Positions 1 through 11,096 are shown, counted from the first letter of the stretch. The stretch is 64,000 nucleotides of DNA from Perlucidibaca sp. (GCA_023265995.1 JAHFSA010000007.1:109976-173975), one strand, 5' to 3'. Translations and numbers: made by a program. Notes: a model not told the origin generated them from the sequence alone.

Positions 1-474
1 CTGCACGAAGACTTCGTTGCCGCTGGGCAGCCAGACCCAGCTTTCGGCATCGGCATTGAGCAGTGCCGCTTCGGGAATAATGGCCTTGACCTGCAGGCCG
101 CGCTCCTTGAGCAGATCGAGCCAGCGCTGCAGCCACTCAAGGCGGATACCGCGTGCCAGGACGCGGTTGTCGTCCAGGCTTTCCAGCGTCCAGTGCAGTT
201 TCTCGTAGTCTTCGGCCAGGCTTTCCTCGGCCAGGGAAACCAGGCCGACACCTGCTTCGCGACGCTGCTTGGGCGTGGCTTCCAGCGTCAGGGCGATATC
301 GAGGCCGGCGGGAGTGAGCAGGATGGCAGGCATCTGGCGATGCTCCTGCAGCCAGGCTGCCAGGTCATCGAGATTGTGCCAGGAGGCGAGGCGCTGCCAG
401 TGGCCCTGGATGCAGCTGACTGCCTGCAGAACGCCACCTGTCTGGTGCGGCAGGCGCAGAAACAACATGTCCAT
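1..474 (-). CDS. gspL: Type II secretion system protein GspL, N-terminal part (cut by window edge)
   Basis: The first 158 codons are visible, and the gene runs off the start of the window. GspL is the inner-membrane T2SS assembly-platform protein. Its cytoplasmic actin-like domain recruits the GspE ATPase. The visible N-terminus (MDMLFLRLPHQTGG...) fits that cytoplasmic domain; the membrane segment would lie outside the window. The start ATG overlaps the gspK stop by one base (TGATG), which implies translational coupling. A second ATG two codons in is an equally possible start. Identity rests on operon position and general resemblance, because GspL diverges strongly between species. Confidence 0.82.
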   Translation of the reverse strand, partial: MDMLFLRLPHQTGGVLQAVSCIQGHWQRLASWHNLDDLAAWLQEHRQMPAILLTPAGLDIALTLEATPKQRREAGVGLVSLAEESLAEDYEKLHWTLESLDDNRVLARGIRLEWLQRWLDLLKERGLQVKAIIPEAALLNADAESWVWLPSGNEVFVQ

Positions 475-1490
475 CACTCCCCTTCCTCTTTCTTCTTGTC
501 GGCGACTGACTCCGGTATGGGTTCGAATTCCGGTACCCATGCCGGGTTGCGCTCGTTGGCAATGACTTCCAGCCTGCCATTGTTGTCATGCCTGGCGATC
601 AGCGACCACTGCAGGCGCTCGCGGTCACCGAAGCGAATCCGCGTGTACAGCTCGAAGTAGCCCGACTCGACCGCCAGCATATCCTGCAATTGTTGCCGGA
701 TCTCGGAACTGACGCCATTGAAAACGGGATTATCGAGAAAGGCGGCGACGGTCGGCCAGCCATCCAGCGGACGTCGTTGCAGCAGCTCGACGGCGGCGGA
801 TGGCGCCAGCCCGGGCACCAGCGCTTCGAGCAGGCCGGGCGTGAGGAAGTTGACGTTGATCTTGCTGGCCGATGCCGGCAGCACCACGACCCAGGGCGCC
901 AGCGTGCGCATGACCGTGCTGTTGTAGCCGCGCACCAGACGCAGCTCGCCATAGGTGCTGAGCGCGCGGTTGGCGCTGCGATAGGCCGGCTGCCGGCCGA
1001 GGTAGTAGTCATCCTCGGCACCGCCTGCGCCGAACGGCTCGCGATCGCTGTCGAGCCAGTCCACCAGGCTGTCGGCGAGCTCGGGCGGCAGCAGCAGCTG
1101 GGCGAGCAGGCGACGATAGACCGCCAGCGCCGTGGCGTTGACGTTGCCGCCCTTGATCAGGCTGTTGAGGTTGAAACGCGCCTGGGCATCACGCAGGGCC
1201 GGACGGATCATGCCACCGGGCACCGGATAGGCCGGGAACGGCTGCGCCCAGGCCTCGCCGGGGTGATCGACCGTGGTGCCGTCGCGGGCATCGGCGCGCA
1301 AGGCGGCCATGGCGAAGAGCACGGCGCCACGGTTGTATTCGGCGATCTGGTCCTGCTGCATCTGCCCCGCCAGTTCGCGCTGCACACGCGCCTGACGCTC
1401 GATGATGACCATGATCAGCGTGGTGGCGATGGCCGCGATCAGCAGCATGGTCAGCAGCGCAACGCCGCGCTGGTCACTGCGTCGTGTCAT
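474..1490 (-). CDS. gspK: Type II secretion minor pseudopilin GspK
   Basis: GspK is the large tip pseudopilin that caps the T2SS pseudopilus together with GspI and GspJ. The protein has 338 residues, normal for the family. It begins with a short basic leader ending in Gly, then VALLTMLLIAAIATT, the prepilin-peptidase site and hydrophobic helix. As is typical for GspK, the +5 Glu of other pseudopilins is absent. A large periplasmic domain follows, with the NLNSL and DWLDSD segments characteristic of GspK. The start overlaps the end of gspJ by 17 bases, and the stop overlaps the gspL start by one base. Confidence 0.93.
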   Translation of the reverse strand: MTRRSDQRGVALLTMLLIAAIATTLIMVIIERQARVQRELAGQMQQDQIAEYNRGAVLFAMAALRADARDGTTVDHPGEAWAQPFPAYPVPGGMIRPALRDAQARFNLNSLIKGGNVNATALAVYRRLLAQLLLPPELADSLVDWLDSDREPFGAGGAEDDYYLGRQPAYRSANRALSTYGELRLVRGYNSTVMRTLAPWVVVLPASASKINVNFLTPGLLEALVPGLAPSAAVELLQRRPLDGWPTVAAFLDNPVFNGVSSEIRQQLQDMLAVESGYFELYTRIRFGDRERLQWSLIARHDNNGRLEVIANERNPAWVPEFEPIPESVADKKKEEGE

Positions 1491-2130
1491 GGCCAGGTAT
1501 CCAGTAGACGCGGCGGATATCGCCCCAGGGCGCGATCTTCATGTCGAGGTTGATGACCTCGGGCGCGCCCTGATCGAGCACGGTACGGCTCTGCCCGCTG
1601 GCACCGGAAGCGGTGTCGGGCCAGACCTGGTTGATCTTGTCGCCGGGCCGTCCCTGCACGCGCCAGCGCAGGCTCAGGCCCTTGGGGCCCAGCGGCGAGG
1701 CCAGCGGGCGCATGCCGGGAAGACGGTCGAGCGTGCTCCAGCTCAGGCGCCAGAAGCGGCCATCGCGCAGTTCATAGCGCACGCGCAACATGTCGCTGCG
1801 CGTCTTGTCGAGCGGATTGCTGAAGCCGCGCCGGGTGAACTCCAGGGCTCCGCCCGGCTCCAGCACGAAAGGCGGCAGCGAGTCGCCGAGTTCGTCGCGG
1901 ATGGGACGGTCGACCCACTGCGAGAGGTCATTGCCGATGACGCCCTGGAGGCGCTCCAGCGCCAGCAGATCCTTCTGCTTGGTGGCCAGGCGTTCGGCGC
2001 TGACGCTGGTGGAATGCAGGAAGCCGAAGGCGCCGACGCTGATCAGCGCCATGATGGCGATGGCCACCAGCAGTTCGATGAGCGTGAAGCCCTGCTCGGG
2101 CAGGCGGCGTGATGTCAGGCGCGCGGGCAT
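1474..2130 (-). CDS. gspJ: Type II secretion minor pseudopilin GspJ
   Basis: GspJ is a minor pseudopilin of the T2SS tip complex with GspI and GspK. The 218-residue protein has a short basic leader and the prepilin-peptidase motif QG/FTLIELLVAIAIMAL, where cleavage after Gly leaves a methylated Phe and Glu+5. The rest is a soluble periplasmic domain of the usual size. It lies two bases after gspI and overlaps gspK by 17 bases, within the same minus-strand operon. Confidence 0.93.
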   Translation of the reverse strand: MPARLTSRRLPEQGFTLIELLVAIAIMALISVGAFGFLHSTSVSAERLATKQKDLLALERLQGVIGNDLSQWVDRPIRDELGDSLPPFVLEPGGALEFTRRGFSNPLDKTRSDMLRVRYELRDGRFWRLSWSTLDRLPGMRPLASPLGPKGLSLRWRVQGRPGDKINQVWPDTASGASGQSRTVLDQGAPEVINLDMKIAPWGDIRRVYWIPGHDTTQ

Positions 2131-2132
2131 GG

Positions 2133-2519
2133 TCAGTTGCTCCGCCGGCCGACAAAGCCGATCAGGCTGGTCAGCGGCTCGCCATGATTGCCGCTGACGG
2201 GATCGTAGCTGGACACCGCGATATCGACATTGCGCACCTCGGTCGCCGGCGTGGTGCCCACTCTCATGGTCACGAACCAGTCGCGTCCGGCCATGACCGT
2301 GGAGGTCTCGCTGTTACCCAGTTCGGGCAGGCCGCCTGCGGTCTGCAAGTCGGTCAGCGTGTTGGCGGCGACCCAGTGCGCGAGCAGTCTGTCCTCGACA
2401 CCGGCGGCCATGTGCACCTGCTCGCGGGTGTTGCTCAGCAAGGCCAGCGCGACGATGCCGAAGATGGCCAGCGCCACCAGCACCTCGATCAGCGTGAAGC
2501 CGCGATCACGGACGCGCAC
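2133..2519 (-). CDS. gspI: Type II secretion minor pseudopilin GspI, GTG start
   Basis: GspI is the minor pseudopilin that nucleates the tip complex. The prepilin motif RG/FTLIEVLVALAIFG sits directly at the N-terminus if translation begins at the GTG at 2519. That GTG is preceded by GGAGG at an 8-base spacing. It gives a 128-residue protein with a six-residue leader and a 14-base overlap with gspH. An ATG 75 bases further upstream keeps the frame open, but it would create an unusually long leader and deep overlap with gspH, so I prefer the GTG. Confidence 0.88.
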   Translation of the reverse strand: MRVRDRGFTLIEVLVALAIFGIVALALLSNTREQVHMAAGVEDRLLAHWVAANTLTDLQTAGGLPELGNSETSTVMAGRDWFVTMRVGTTPATEVRNVDIAVSSYDPVSGNHGEPLTSLIGFVGRRSN

Positions 2520-3057
2520 GTTCGGCCTCCTCGGTCGGATAGGCGTCGCCCAGGTCGGTGACACTGAGTTCGAGTGGTGTTGTGCGGGCGTCATCCAGCG
2601 CAGACAGGCGGATCACGCCAGGCGTGGCCTCGCCGCTGGAAAGCAGCAGCAGATCGGGTTGCGGCAGCTTGGGGTCGGACACCGCAGGCGTTCCCGGCTG
2701 GGCCGCCATGCTGTCGCGCCAGCTCAGATCGATGCCGGCCAGCTTGCGCGGCTTCAGCGTCGGATCCTCGGTGAACGGCAGCCAGTGCCTGTCGCTCAGG
2801 CGGAAACGCAGGAACTCGTAGCCGCCGGCATGGACATGGATGCCGATCTCGATCTGGTCGGACTCGGCCAGCAGGCGGGCATACTGGATCTGCGCCTGCA
2901 GGCGGTCACGCTCGCGCAGCAGGCGGCGTGCCGGATCCTCGGGGTTGAGGCTGATCACGGCCACGCCCATGAGGATGCCGATCAGCACCACCACGAGCAG
3001 GACTTCGATCAGGGTGAAGCCCTGCGCATCATGCCGGCGCAGCGGCAGCGACCTCAT
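2506..3057 (-). CDS. gspH: Type II secretion minor pseudopilin GspH
   Basis: GspH is the minor pseudopilin linking the tip complex to the GspG filament. The 183-residue protein has a basic leader (MRSLPLRRHDAQG) followed by FTLIEVLLVVVLIGIL, the processing site and N-terminal helix with Glu+5. The start overlaps the end of gspG in an ATGA arrangement, and the tail overlaps gspI by 14 bases. Position between gspG and gspI supports the assignment over other pseudopilins. Confidence 0.9.
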   Translation of the reverse strand: MRSLPLRRHDAQGFTLIEVLLVVVLIGILMGVAVISLNPEDPARRLLRERDRLQAQIQYARLLAESDQIEIGIHVHAGGYEFLRFRLSDRHWLPFTEDPTLKPRKLAGIDLSWRDSMAAQPGTPAVSDPKLPQPDLLLLSSGEATPGVIRLSALDDARTTPLELSVTDLGDAYPTEEAERARP

Positions 3058-3479
3058 TCGAAGTAGATGTCCGCGGCGTAGCCTTCACCGCCCTCGGCAT
3101 TGTCGGCACCCAGCGAGTACAGGTCGTAGGGCTTGCCGTTGCTGCCCGGCGCCATGTACTGCAGCGGATTGTCCCAGGAGTCGACTGGGGACTTCTTCAG
3201 ATAGCCGCCATCGGGGAACACACGCGAATCCTGGGAGCGGTGCACGAGGGCGTCGAGGCCCTCTTCCGTGCTCGGGTAGCGATAGTTGTCGAGTTTGTAG
3301 AGTTCGAGGGCATTGGCCACCGAGCTCAGGCTGGCCTTGGTCGAGGTGACGCGGGCCTGGTCATCCTTGCCGACCACGTTGGGCACGATGATGAGCGCGA
3401 GGATGCCGATGATGGCCACCACCACCATGATTTCGATGAGGGTGAAGCCGGCTTGGGCGCGGCGGGCGGCGGATCGCAT
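3054..3479 (-). CDS. gspG: Type II secretion major pseudopilin GspG
   Basis: GspG is the main subunit of the periplasmic pseudopilus that pushes substrates through the outer-membrane secretin. The protein has 141 residues, the normal size. It shows the leader and prepilin motif AG/FTLIEIMVVVAIIGILA, then the conserved KASLSSVANALELYKLDN and YPSTEEGLDAL segments. Near the C-terminus is the region with the calcium-binding loop (SLGADNAEGGEG). It lies 11 bases downstream of gspF and overlaps gspH by four bases. It is the best conserved gene of the operon. Confidence 0.97.
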   Translation of the reverse strand: MRSAARRAQAGFTLIEIMVVVAIIGILALIIVPNVVGKDDQARVTSTKASLSSVANALELYKLDNYRYPSTEEGLDALVHRSQDSRVFPDGGYLKKSPVDSWDNPLQYMAPGSNGKPYDLYSLGADNAEGGEGYAADIYFE

Positions 3480-3490
3480 GGAAAGGCTCC

Positions 3491-4714
3491 TCAGTGAACC
3501 AGGTTATTCATTTGCACGATGGGCAGCATGATAGCCAAGACGATGACCAAAACCACCCCGGCCATCATCAATAACATCATGGGTTCGAACAGGCCGACCA
3601 GTGTCGAGATGCTGCCGGTGAGCGCGCGCTCCTGCATCTGGCCGGTGCGCGCCAGCATGTCGTCGAGCTCGCCGCTGGTTTCGCCGCTGGCGATCATGTT
3701 GACCATCATGGCCGGGAACAAGCCGGACTGCTCCAGCGCCGGCGCCAGACGGCCGCCTTCGGTGACGCGGTCGGCGGCCTGCTCTACAGCGGTGCGCATG
3801 GGCAGATTGTCGACCACCTCGCCGGCAATGCGCAGGGCATCGACCAGCGGCACGCCGCTGCGGGTGAGAATGCCGAGCGTGCTGACGAAGCGCGAGGACT
3901 GCGAATCACGCACCAGGCGGCCGGCCACGGGCAGGCGCAGCAGGAAGCGATGCCAGCGCTGACGGACCTCGGGGCGCTGCAGCATCTTGCGCATGACGAA
4001 GCCGGCCACCAGCAACCCGAGCAGCAGCCAGCCTATGGCATGGCGCAGGAAGTCGCTGGTCGCGATCAGCAGGCGGGTGATCATGGGCAGGTCCTGACCA
4101 CGGTCATCGAAGACCTTGACGATGTCGGGCACGACATAGGTCAGCAGGCCGATGACGATGAGCAGCGACAGCACGGTCAGGATGGCCGGATAGATCAGCG
4201 CGCCCTGGACCTTGCGGCGGGTTTCATGACGGGATTCGGTGTAGTCGGCGAGACGGGACAGCACCAGGTCGAGATGACCGGCACGTTCACCGGCGGCCAC
4301 GGTGGCGCGATAGAGCGCGGGAAAGGCCTGGGGAAATTCGGCAAGGCTCTGCGCCAGGCTGTAGCCCTCGACGACACGGGCGCGGACGGCGGTGAGCAGA
4401 CGGCGCACGGCGGGTTTTTCGGACTGCTGAGCGACCGAGCGCAGAGCGTCATCGAGAGTCAGACCGGCTTGCACCAGGGTGGCCAGCTGACGCGTGATCA
4501 GCGCCAGGTCCTGGGCACCCAGGCCAGCACGCAGAAAGCCGAGGCCGGCAGCAGCGCTGCCCTGCCCCGGCTTCTCGCGCGCCGGTTCGATCTCCATGGG
4601 CACCCAGCCCTTGTCACGCAGCAACTGGCGTGCATGGCGCTGACTGTCCGCATCGATGGTGCCCTTCTGGCGCTTGCCTCGGGCATCCACTCCCACAAAG
4701 TCGAAAGCCGGCAT
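3491..4714 (-). CDS. gspF: Type II secretion inner-membrane platform protein GspF
   Basis: GspF is the polytopic inner-membrane core of the T2SS assembly platform and couples GspE to pseudopilus assembly. The protein has 407 residues. It contains two repeated T2SF domains, each of helical cytoplasmic type, with hydrophobic segments around residues 170-190 and 220-240 and a final one near the C-terminus (MMLLMMAGVVLVIVLAIML). The start ATG shares one base with the gspE stop (TAATG), so the two are translationally coupled. Confidence 0.96.
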   Translation of the reverse strand: MPAFDFVGVDARGKRQKGTIDADSQRHARQLLRDKGWVPMEIEPAREKPGQGSAAAGLGFLRAGLGAQDLALITRQLATLVQAGLTLDDALRSVAQQSEKPAVRRLLTAVRARVVEGYSLAQSLAEFPQAFPALYRATVAAGERAGHLDLVLSRLADYTESRHETRRKVQGALIYPAILTVLSLLIVIGLLTYVVPDIVKVFDDRGQDLPMITRLLIATSDFLRHAIGWLLLGLLVAGFVMRKMLQRPEVRQRWHRFLLRLPVAGRLVRDSQSSRFVSTLGILTRSGVPLVDALRIAGEVVDNLPMRTAVEQAADRVTEGGRLAPALEQSGLFPAMMVNMIASGETSGELDDMLARTGQMQERALTGSISTLVGLFEPMMLLMMAGVVLVIVLAIMLPIVQMNNLVH

Positions 4715-6234
4715 TAATCCTCTCGTGTAACTCGCAGAACCTCATCCAGCGATGTTACACCAGCCAGCACCTTGAGCATGCCATCGTTGCGAATGCTCGG
4801 ACCCTGGGCGCGCGCGACCGCTTCCAGTTCCTGTTCGCCGGCGCGCTCATGAACGAGACGACGCAGCGTGTCGCTCAGACTGACCACTTCATAGATACCG
4901 GTACGGCCCTTGTAGCCGCGATGGTTGCAGGCATTGCAGCCGACCGGGCGATACAGCGTCGGCGCCTGCGCGGTGCTGACACCGAGCAGCTCGCACTCGC
5001 TGGCATCGGCGACATGCGCTTCGCGGCACTGCGTGCAGAGCACGCGCACCAGACGCTGGGCGACCACGCCGACCAGCGAGGACGACAGCAGGAAGGGTTC
5101 GACACCCATGTCGACGAGACGGGTGACGGCGCCGACCGCCGAATTGGTATGCAGCGTGGACAGCACGAGGTGACCGGTCAGCGACGCCTGCACGGCGATC
5201 TCGGCGGTCTCGCGGTCGCGGATTTCACCGACCATGACGACATCCGGGTCCTGACGCAGGATGGCGCGCAGGCCACGTGCGAAGGTCATGTCGACCTTGG
5301 TGTTGACCTGGGTCTGGCCTATGCCGTCGAGCTGGTACTCGATCGGATCCTCGACGGTGAGGATGTTGCGCGAGAAATCGTTGAGCTCGGTGAGCGCGGC
5401 ATAGAGCGTGGTGGTCTTGCCGGAGCCGGTGGGGCCGGTGACCAGCAGAATGCCGTGCGGCTTGGCGATGAGTTCGCGCAGTTCGTTGTGATCACGCGCG
5501 GTGAGGCCGAGGCCGGACAGGTTGAGACGCCCGGCCTGCTTGTCGAGCAGACGCAGCACCACGCGTTCGCCCGAGCTCGACGGCATGGTCGAGACACGGA
5601 CATCGACCTCGCGGCCGGCGAGACGGACGGAAATGCGGCCATCCTGCGGTACGCGCTTCTCGGCGATGTCGAGACGGGCCATGACCTTGATGCGCGACAC
5701 CAGCAACGGTGCCAGCTCGCGGCGCGGCTGCAGCACTTCGCGCAGCACGCCGTCGACACGCAGGCGCACCGACAGGCGACGCTCGAAGGTTTCGATGTGG
5801 ATATCCGATGCGTTCTCGCGCACGGCTTCCTGAAGAATGGCGTTGATCAGGCGGATGATGGGCGCATCATCTTCCTGGTCCATGAGATCTTCGGTTTCCG
5901 GCACCAGGTCGGCCAGCTTCTCGAGATCGATCTGGTCACCGATGCCTTCGGCGGCCTGCATGGAGTCGCCGGCATCGCCCTGATAGCTGCGTGCCAGGGC
6001 GTCGTTGAACTGGCTTTCCGAAACCGGGCGGCAGTACACCGGACGACCGAGCAGACGGCGGGCTTCGGCCAGTGCGCTCAGCTTCCAGTCGGGGCGCGCG
6101 AGCAGGCACCAGTTGTCATCGGACACGATATGAAGAACAAGACCATGGCGCTTGGCGAAGCTGTACGGCAGGCGTGCTGCCTGCGGCGGCTGGGGCCAGG
6201 GCAAGTCAACATCGGGAACGGTCGCGGCCATCAT
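4714..6234 (-). CDS. gspE: Type II secretion traffic ATPase GspE
   Basis: GspE is the cytoplasmic hexameric ATPase that powers pseudopilus assembly. I start it at the ATG-ATG pair at 6234, giving about 506 residues. The reading frame stays open upstream, but that part looks non-coding. Walker [10 protein letters not shown] lies near residue 265, and the Walker B/Asp-box segment ([14 protein letters not shown]) near 328. A tetracysteine zinc site (CTQC...CNAC) lies around 400-438. It is the first gene of the visible gsp operon; gspC and gspD are not in the window. Confidence 0.96.
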   Translation of the reverse strand: MMAATVPDVDLPWPQPPQAARLPYSFAKRHGLVLHIVSDDNWCLLARPDWKLSALAEARRLLGRPVYCRPVSESQFNDALARSYQGDAGDSMQAAEGIGDQIDLEKLADLVPETEDLMDQEDDAPIIRLINAILQEAVRENASDIHIETFERRLSVRLRVDGVLREVLQPRRELAPLLVSRIKVMARLDIAEKRVPQDGRISVRLAGREVDVRVSTMPSSSGERVVLRLLDKQAGRLNLSGLGLTARDHNELRELIAKPHGILLVTGPTGSGKTTTLYAALTELNDFSRNILTVEDPIEYQLDGIGQTQVNTKVDMTFARGLRAILRQDPDVVMVGEIRDRETAEIAVQASLTGHLVLSTLHTNSAVGAVTRLVDMGVEPFLLSSSLVGVVAQRLVRVLCTQCREAHVADASECELLGVSTAQAPTLYRPVGCNACNHRGYKGRTGIYEVVSLSDTLRRLVHERAGEQELEAVARAQGPSIRNDGMLKVLAGVTSLDEVLRVTRED

Positions 6235-6390
6235 GACTGGGAACCTATTGGCTTCTGATGAGGGCAGTCTACTGCATGGCCCTGTAGCTCGACAGTAAGA
6301 CTCTGTATCGCAATTATTAATTGCTGTCCGACAATTTGCGCGACCTTGTCCGACTGCTGAAAACGCAGGCAACCGAGTGTGCCGCGTTGG

Positions 6391-6419
6391 TTGACGCTCT
6401 CATTGGGCATGGCTATCAT
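6391..6419 (+). promoter_or_regulatory. Sigma70 promoter for the tRNA-Cys/tRNA-Leu unit
   Basis: TTGACG (6391-6396) and TATCAT (6414-6419) are separated by 17 bases. Transcription would start near 6426, about 26 bases before the mature tRNA-Cys. This is the best -35/-10 pair in the gap between gspE and the tRNAs. Confidence 0.65.
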
Positions 6420-6451
6420 GCCGGCCTTCCTGCAAGGGACGCCGCACCTTT

Positions 6452-6525
6452 GGCTGGGTAGCAAAATGGTTATGCAGCGGACTGCAACTCCGCGTACACC
6501 GGTTCGATTCCGGTCCCAGCCTCCA
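6452..6525 (+). tRNA. tRNA-Cys (anticodon GCA)
   Basis: The 74-base cloverleaf has a GGCTGGG/CCCAGCC acceptor stem, the D-loop segment AGCAAAATGGTTATGC, the anticodon loop CTGCAAC with anticodon GCA, the TΨC arm GGTTCGATTCC and an encoded CCA end. It lies 68 bases before a tRNA-Leu gene, so the two are probably co-transcribed. Confidence 0.97.
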
Positions 6526-6593
6526 TACTCCCCTTCTCGTGTCATGCCGCAGACTCTTGCGCCTCGACGCAGAACGCCTGCATCACCCCACTC

Positions 6594-6680
6594 GCCCGGG
6601 TGGTGAAACTGGTAGACACAAGAGACTTAAAATCTCTCGACTTAACGGTCGTGCGGGTTCGATCCCCGCCCCGGGCACCA
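6594..6680 (+). tRNA. tRNA-Leu (anticodon TAA)
   Basis: The 87-base class II tRNA has acceptor stem GCCCGGG/CCCGGGC, anticodon TAA in the loop CTTAAAA, a long variable arm (CTCGACTTAACGGTCGTG), TΨC arm GGTTCGATCCC and an encoded CCA end. It lies directly downstream of tRNA-Cys. I see no integrase or att-like duplication beside it. Confidence 0.97.
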
Positions 6681-6694
6681 TTCCGTGTTACGCC

Positions 6695-7804
6695 TCACTC
6701 TCCGCCTTTGGCTCCCGCCAATCCATGCATGGCCTGGAAGTATTCCGCCATCAGCCTGTGCGCCCATGAGCGCGCCGACCAGCCCTCGTAGTGCGCGCAG
6801 TGACTGCCCTGCCGGGTAATGACGAGTATGGCGTCGGGCATGCTCCTGATCTGCTCGAGATGAGGCATCAGGTTGCCTATCCGGCACACGGGATCATCTT
6901 CCGAATTGACGATCATGACCGGCGTGCTGATGCGCGCGAACACCTGCATGGGATTGGTCGCCGCCACGTAGCTGGCGCGGTCGGCGTAGCCCGCCAGCTC
7001 ATGATGGTCATCATGGAAATCGGCCAGGCTTTGCGCCTGCTGCAACCGGGGCAGTGCCGCGAATTGCGCCAGCTGGTCCTGCTGACGCGTGATGAACTGC
7101 CTGACCAGTTTTTTCGCCATCAGACGGCTGTAGGTGGGATGCACCTGGGTGAAGGCCTGCCCGGTGTCATAGCCGGGACAGTAGACAAAGGCGGCACGGA
7201 ACACCGAGGCGTCAGCCTCCTCGCCGAGATAGCGCGTCAGCAGTCCGGAACCGGCCGATGAGCCGATGCCGTACAGGGGCGCGTCCGGGTACTGCTGACG
7301 GATGCAGCTCAGCTGCTCGCGCAGGTCGTCGGTCGAGCCCAGGATATTGATGCGCGGAGTCGTCAGCGGTAGGTCGCCATGGCCGCGGCGCAGGCACAGC
7401 ACCACGCGCCAGCCGGTCAGCTGCCCCAGGTCACCGACCATCTCGCGCATGCTCTCCGGGCTGCCGGTGATGGTGTGCAGGATCACCAGGATCGGAGTGT
7501 CCGCCGGCAGGTTATCGCCGCGCCAGGCCAGCGCCGTGGTGCCGCCATCCGCCATGATCAGCGGCTCGATGCGATCGTAGCCAAGCTGGTCACCGGCCTT
7601 CTTGCGCAGGTTCATGTAGAGCAGCTGGGCATGGCAGCCATGCAGCCAGGGCGTCGGATGGTAATGCCGGTGCAGCCGGTCAATCTGCCCGACGACTTGC
7701 TTGCTCAGCGCGCTGTCTCCGCAATAGAGCACAGGCTTGCGGATGTCCCTGAGGCGGCGCACGAGTTGGGTCGCGATGGCGTGCTGCGGCTTGCGTATGG
7801 TCAT
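6695..7804 (-). CDS. Alpha/beta-hydrolase of the YheT/ABHD1-3 (EMB8-like) type
   Basis: A probable serine esterase or lipase of 369 residues. The nucleophile elbow GIGSSAGSG lies near residue 183, the acid residue in NSEDDPVC near 299, and the catalytic His in SHCAHYEG near 333. The order and spacing match the COG0429 (YheT) group, whose substrates are poorly defined but are often acyl esters or phospholipids. It lies five bases downstream of an SGNH hydrolase. It is the last gene of a four-gene operon that starts with fadH, so a role in lipid or ester breakdown is likely. No signal peptide is visible. Confidence 0.85.
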   Translation of the reverse strand: MTIRKPQHAIATQLVRRLRDIRKPVLYCGDSALSKQVVGQIDRLHRHYHPTPWLHGCHAQLLYMNLRKKAGDQLGYDRIEPLIMADGGTTALAWRGDNLPADTPILVILHTITGSPESMREMVGDLGQLTGWRVVLCLRRGHGDLPLTTPRINILGSTDDLREQLSCIRQQYPDAPLYGIGSSAGSGLLTRYLGEEADASVFRAAFVYCPGYDTGQAFTQVHPTYSRLMAKKLVRQFITRQQDQLAQFAALPRLQQAQSLADFHDDHHELAGYADRASYVAATNPMQVFARISTPVMIVNSEDDPVCRIGNLMPHLEQIRSMPDAILVITRQGSHCAHYEGWSARSWAHRLMAEYFQAMHGLAGAKGGE

Positions 7805-7809
7805 GTCTG

Positions 7810-8568
7810 TTACCTGGAATGAGTGTCGGGCAGACGGGCACGGATCACGTCCGCCAGCCGCCGTGCCCAGGCCGCATAGCTTGCGTCACCGGGATGAAAG
7901 CCGTCGCTGGCCGTGGTCAGGCCATGCAGATCGGGGCAGATCAGCTCGCCCTGGCCATGGCCCTGAAGGTATTGCGCGATGGCGTGATTGAAATGCCGGG
8001 CACGGCTGCCGAGAAACCAGCGCAACGGCTGTGGCAGGGCCGGAAACAGATGCATGGGCGGCAGGCTGGAGAACAGCACGTGCTCAACCTGGAAGCGCTC
8101 GCCCAGCAGGGTCAGCAACTGCTGCTGGCGAGCCAGCCAGGTGCGCACGCCGACGCCGGCGGTGACATCGTTGACGCCTATCGAAATGACCGCGACATCG
8201 AAGCGTTCCACCGGGGCCGCGCGCAGGCATTCGATGATCTGCGCCGTGGTGAAGCCGGACTGCGCCAGCAAGCGCCATGACACCTGGAAATCTCCCGCCA
8301 GCTGCTGTACCAATTGCCCCGACAGCGCCTGCTCCTGGTGCCCTACCCCGACACCAGCGGCGGCGGAATCACCCGTGATCAGCAGGCGCAGCGGCCTCCC
8401 CTGCCCGGCACAGCCGCTGCGCTCGCCCTCGGGCTCCGGCAGGCGCGGAATGCGGCGGCGCACATGCAGCCCTTGCGCCAGCAGCAGCGGCGCCAACGCG
8501 ACCATGCGCCAGGAATAGCCACTACGCAGTTCCGGAAGCGCCTGTTCCGCCGCGCGGCCCTGGCTCAT
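7810..8568 (-). CDS. SGNH/GDSL-family hydrolase
   Basis: A 252-residue serine hydrolase of the SGNH fold. The block I motif GDSAAAG lies near residue 63, block III GVND near 131, and block V DGFHPG, with the catalytic Asp and His, near 221. The spacing of the three blocks is typical of bacterial esterases or acyl-protein and lysophospholipid hydrolases. A hydrophobic segment near residues 23-35 may be a membrane anchor. The start overlaps the end of the SnoaL-like gene (ATGA), and the stop lies five bases before the alpha/beta-hydrolase. The substrate cannot be read from sequence. Confidence 0.87.
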   Translation of the reverse strand: MSQGRAAEQALPELRSGYSWRMVALAPLLLAQGLHVRRRIPRLPEPEGERSGCAGQGRPLRLLITGDSAAAGVGVGHQEQALSGQLVQQLAGDFQVSWRLLAQSGFTTAQIIECLRAAPVERFDVAVISIGVNDVTAGVGVRTWLARQQQLLTLLGERFQVEHVLFSSLPPMHLFPALPQPLRWFLGSRARHFNHAIAQYLQGHGQGELICPDLHGLTTASDGFHPGDASYAAWARRLADVIRARLPDTHSR

Positions 8569-8990
8569 GCCGGCCCGGCGGCCTTCAGGCGCTGACCCAT
8601 CTCGCCAGACAGGGCCTGCAGGCCGCTGAGCGGACGCACCATGACTTCGAACTCGACGATCTTGCCGTCCTTGTCGAAGCGGATCATGTCTATGCCCTTG
8701 AGTTCGCGATCACCAACGCGCGCACTGAACTCCAGCACCACGTTGAGGCCGTCATCCGTGGCCAGCTCGCGGTGGTAGGTGAAGTCCTCGAAAACCTGGA
8801 CCACGGTGCTGATGATCTGCACCAGCACCGGTGCCGACTGGTAAGGGGCGAACACGGCCGGCGAGCGGAAGACCACATCCGGATGCGCGATGGCTGCCAG
8901 ACCGGTCATGTCGCAGCGCGCGATCATGTCGTGCCAGAGGGCCAGCGATGCGGCGGCGGCAGGTTTGAGTTGCTGCGGGGCGTTGCTCAT
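8565..8990 (-). CDS. SnoaL/NTF2-like fold protein
   Basis: A 141-residue small alpha+beta protein of the NTF2/SnoaL superfamily, recognised from the helical N-terminus (WHDMIARCDMTGLAAIAHPD) and the strand-rich half ending in GIDMIRFDKDGKIVEFEVMV. Such proteins bind or isomerise small hydrophobic ligands, but many have no known role. A GGAGAG ribosome-binding site precedes the start. The gene is 23 bases downstream of fadH and overlaps the SGNH hydrolase by four bases. Operon membership suggests it handles an acyl or ketone intermediate, which is inference only. Confidence 0.8.
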   Translation of the reverse strand: MSNAPQQLKPAAAASLALWHDMIARCDMTGLAAIAHPDVVFRSPAVFAPYQSAPVLVQIISTVVQVFEDFTYHRELATDDGLNVVLEFSARVGDRELKGIDMIRFDKDGKIVEFEVMVRPLSGLQALSGEMGQRLKAAGPA

Positions 8991-9013
8991 CGTGTCTCTC
9001 CTGAAAATGGGGC

Positions 9014-11053
<2,040 letters not shown>

Positions 11054-11056
11054 TTA

Positions 11057-11070
11057 TGCAATCAGTTGCA
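11057..11070. promoter_or_regulatory. Operator-like dyad 1 in the fadH-padR divergent region
   Basis: TGCAATCAGTTGCA is an almost perfect 14-base inverted repeat with TGCAA half-sites, 16 bases upstream of the fadH start. Its twin at 11097 has the same half-sites, with centres 40 bases apart (about four helical turns). The position over the fadH promoter/leader is what a PadR repressor site would occupy. Confidence 0.65.
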
Positions 11071-11096
11071 CATTTATACGTCAGCACGGCGTTAAT

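Noticed and set aside
6235..6372. An N-terminal extension of gspE by 46 codons
   Set aside because: The extension is Cys- and Arg-rich and unlike GspE N-termini; the ATG pair at 6234 fits the family.
6452..6680. An integration site at the tRNA pair
   Set aside because: No integrase, no duplicated tRNA 3' end and no foreign-looking genes follow.
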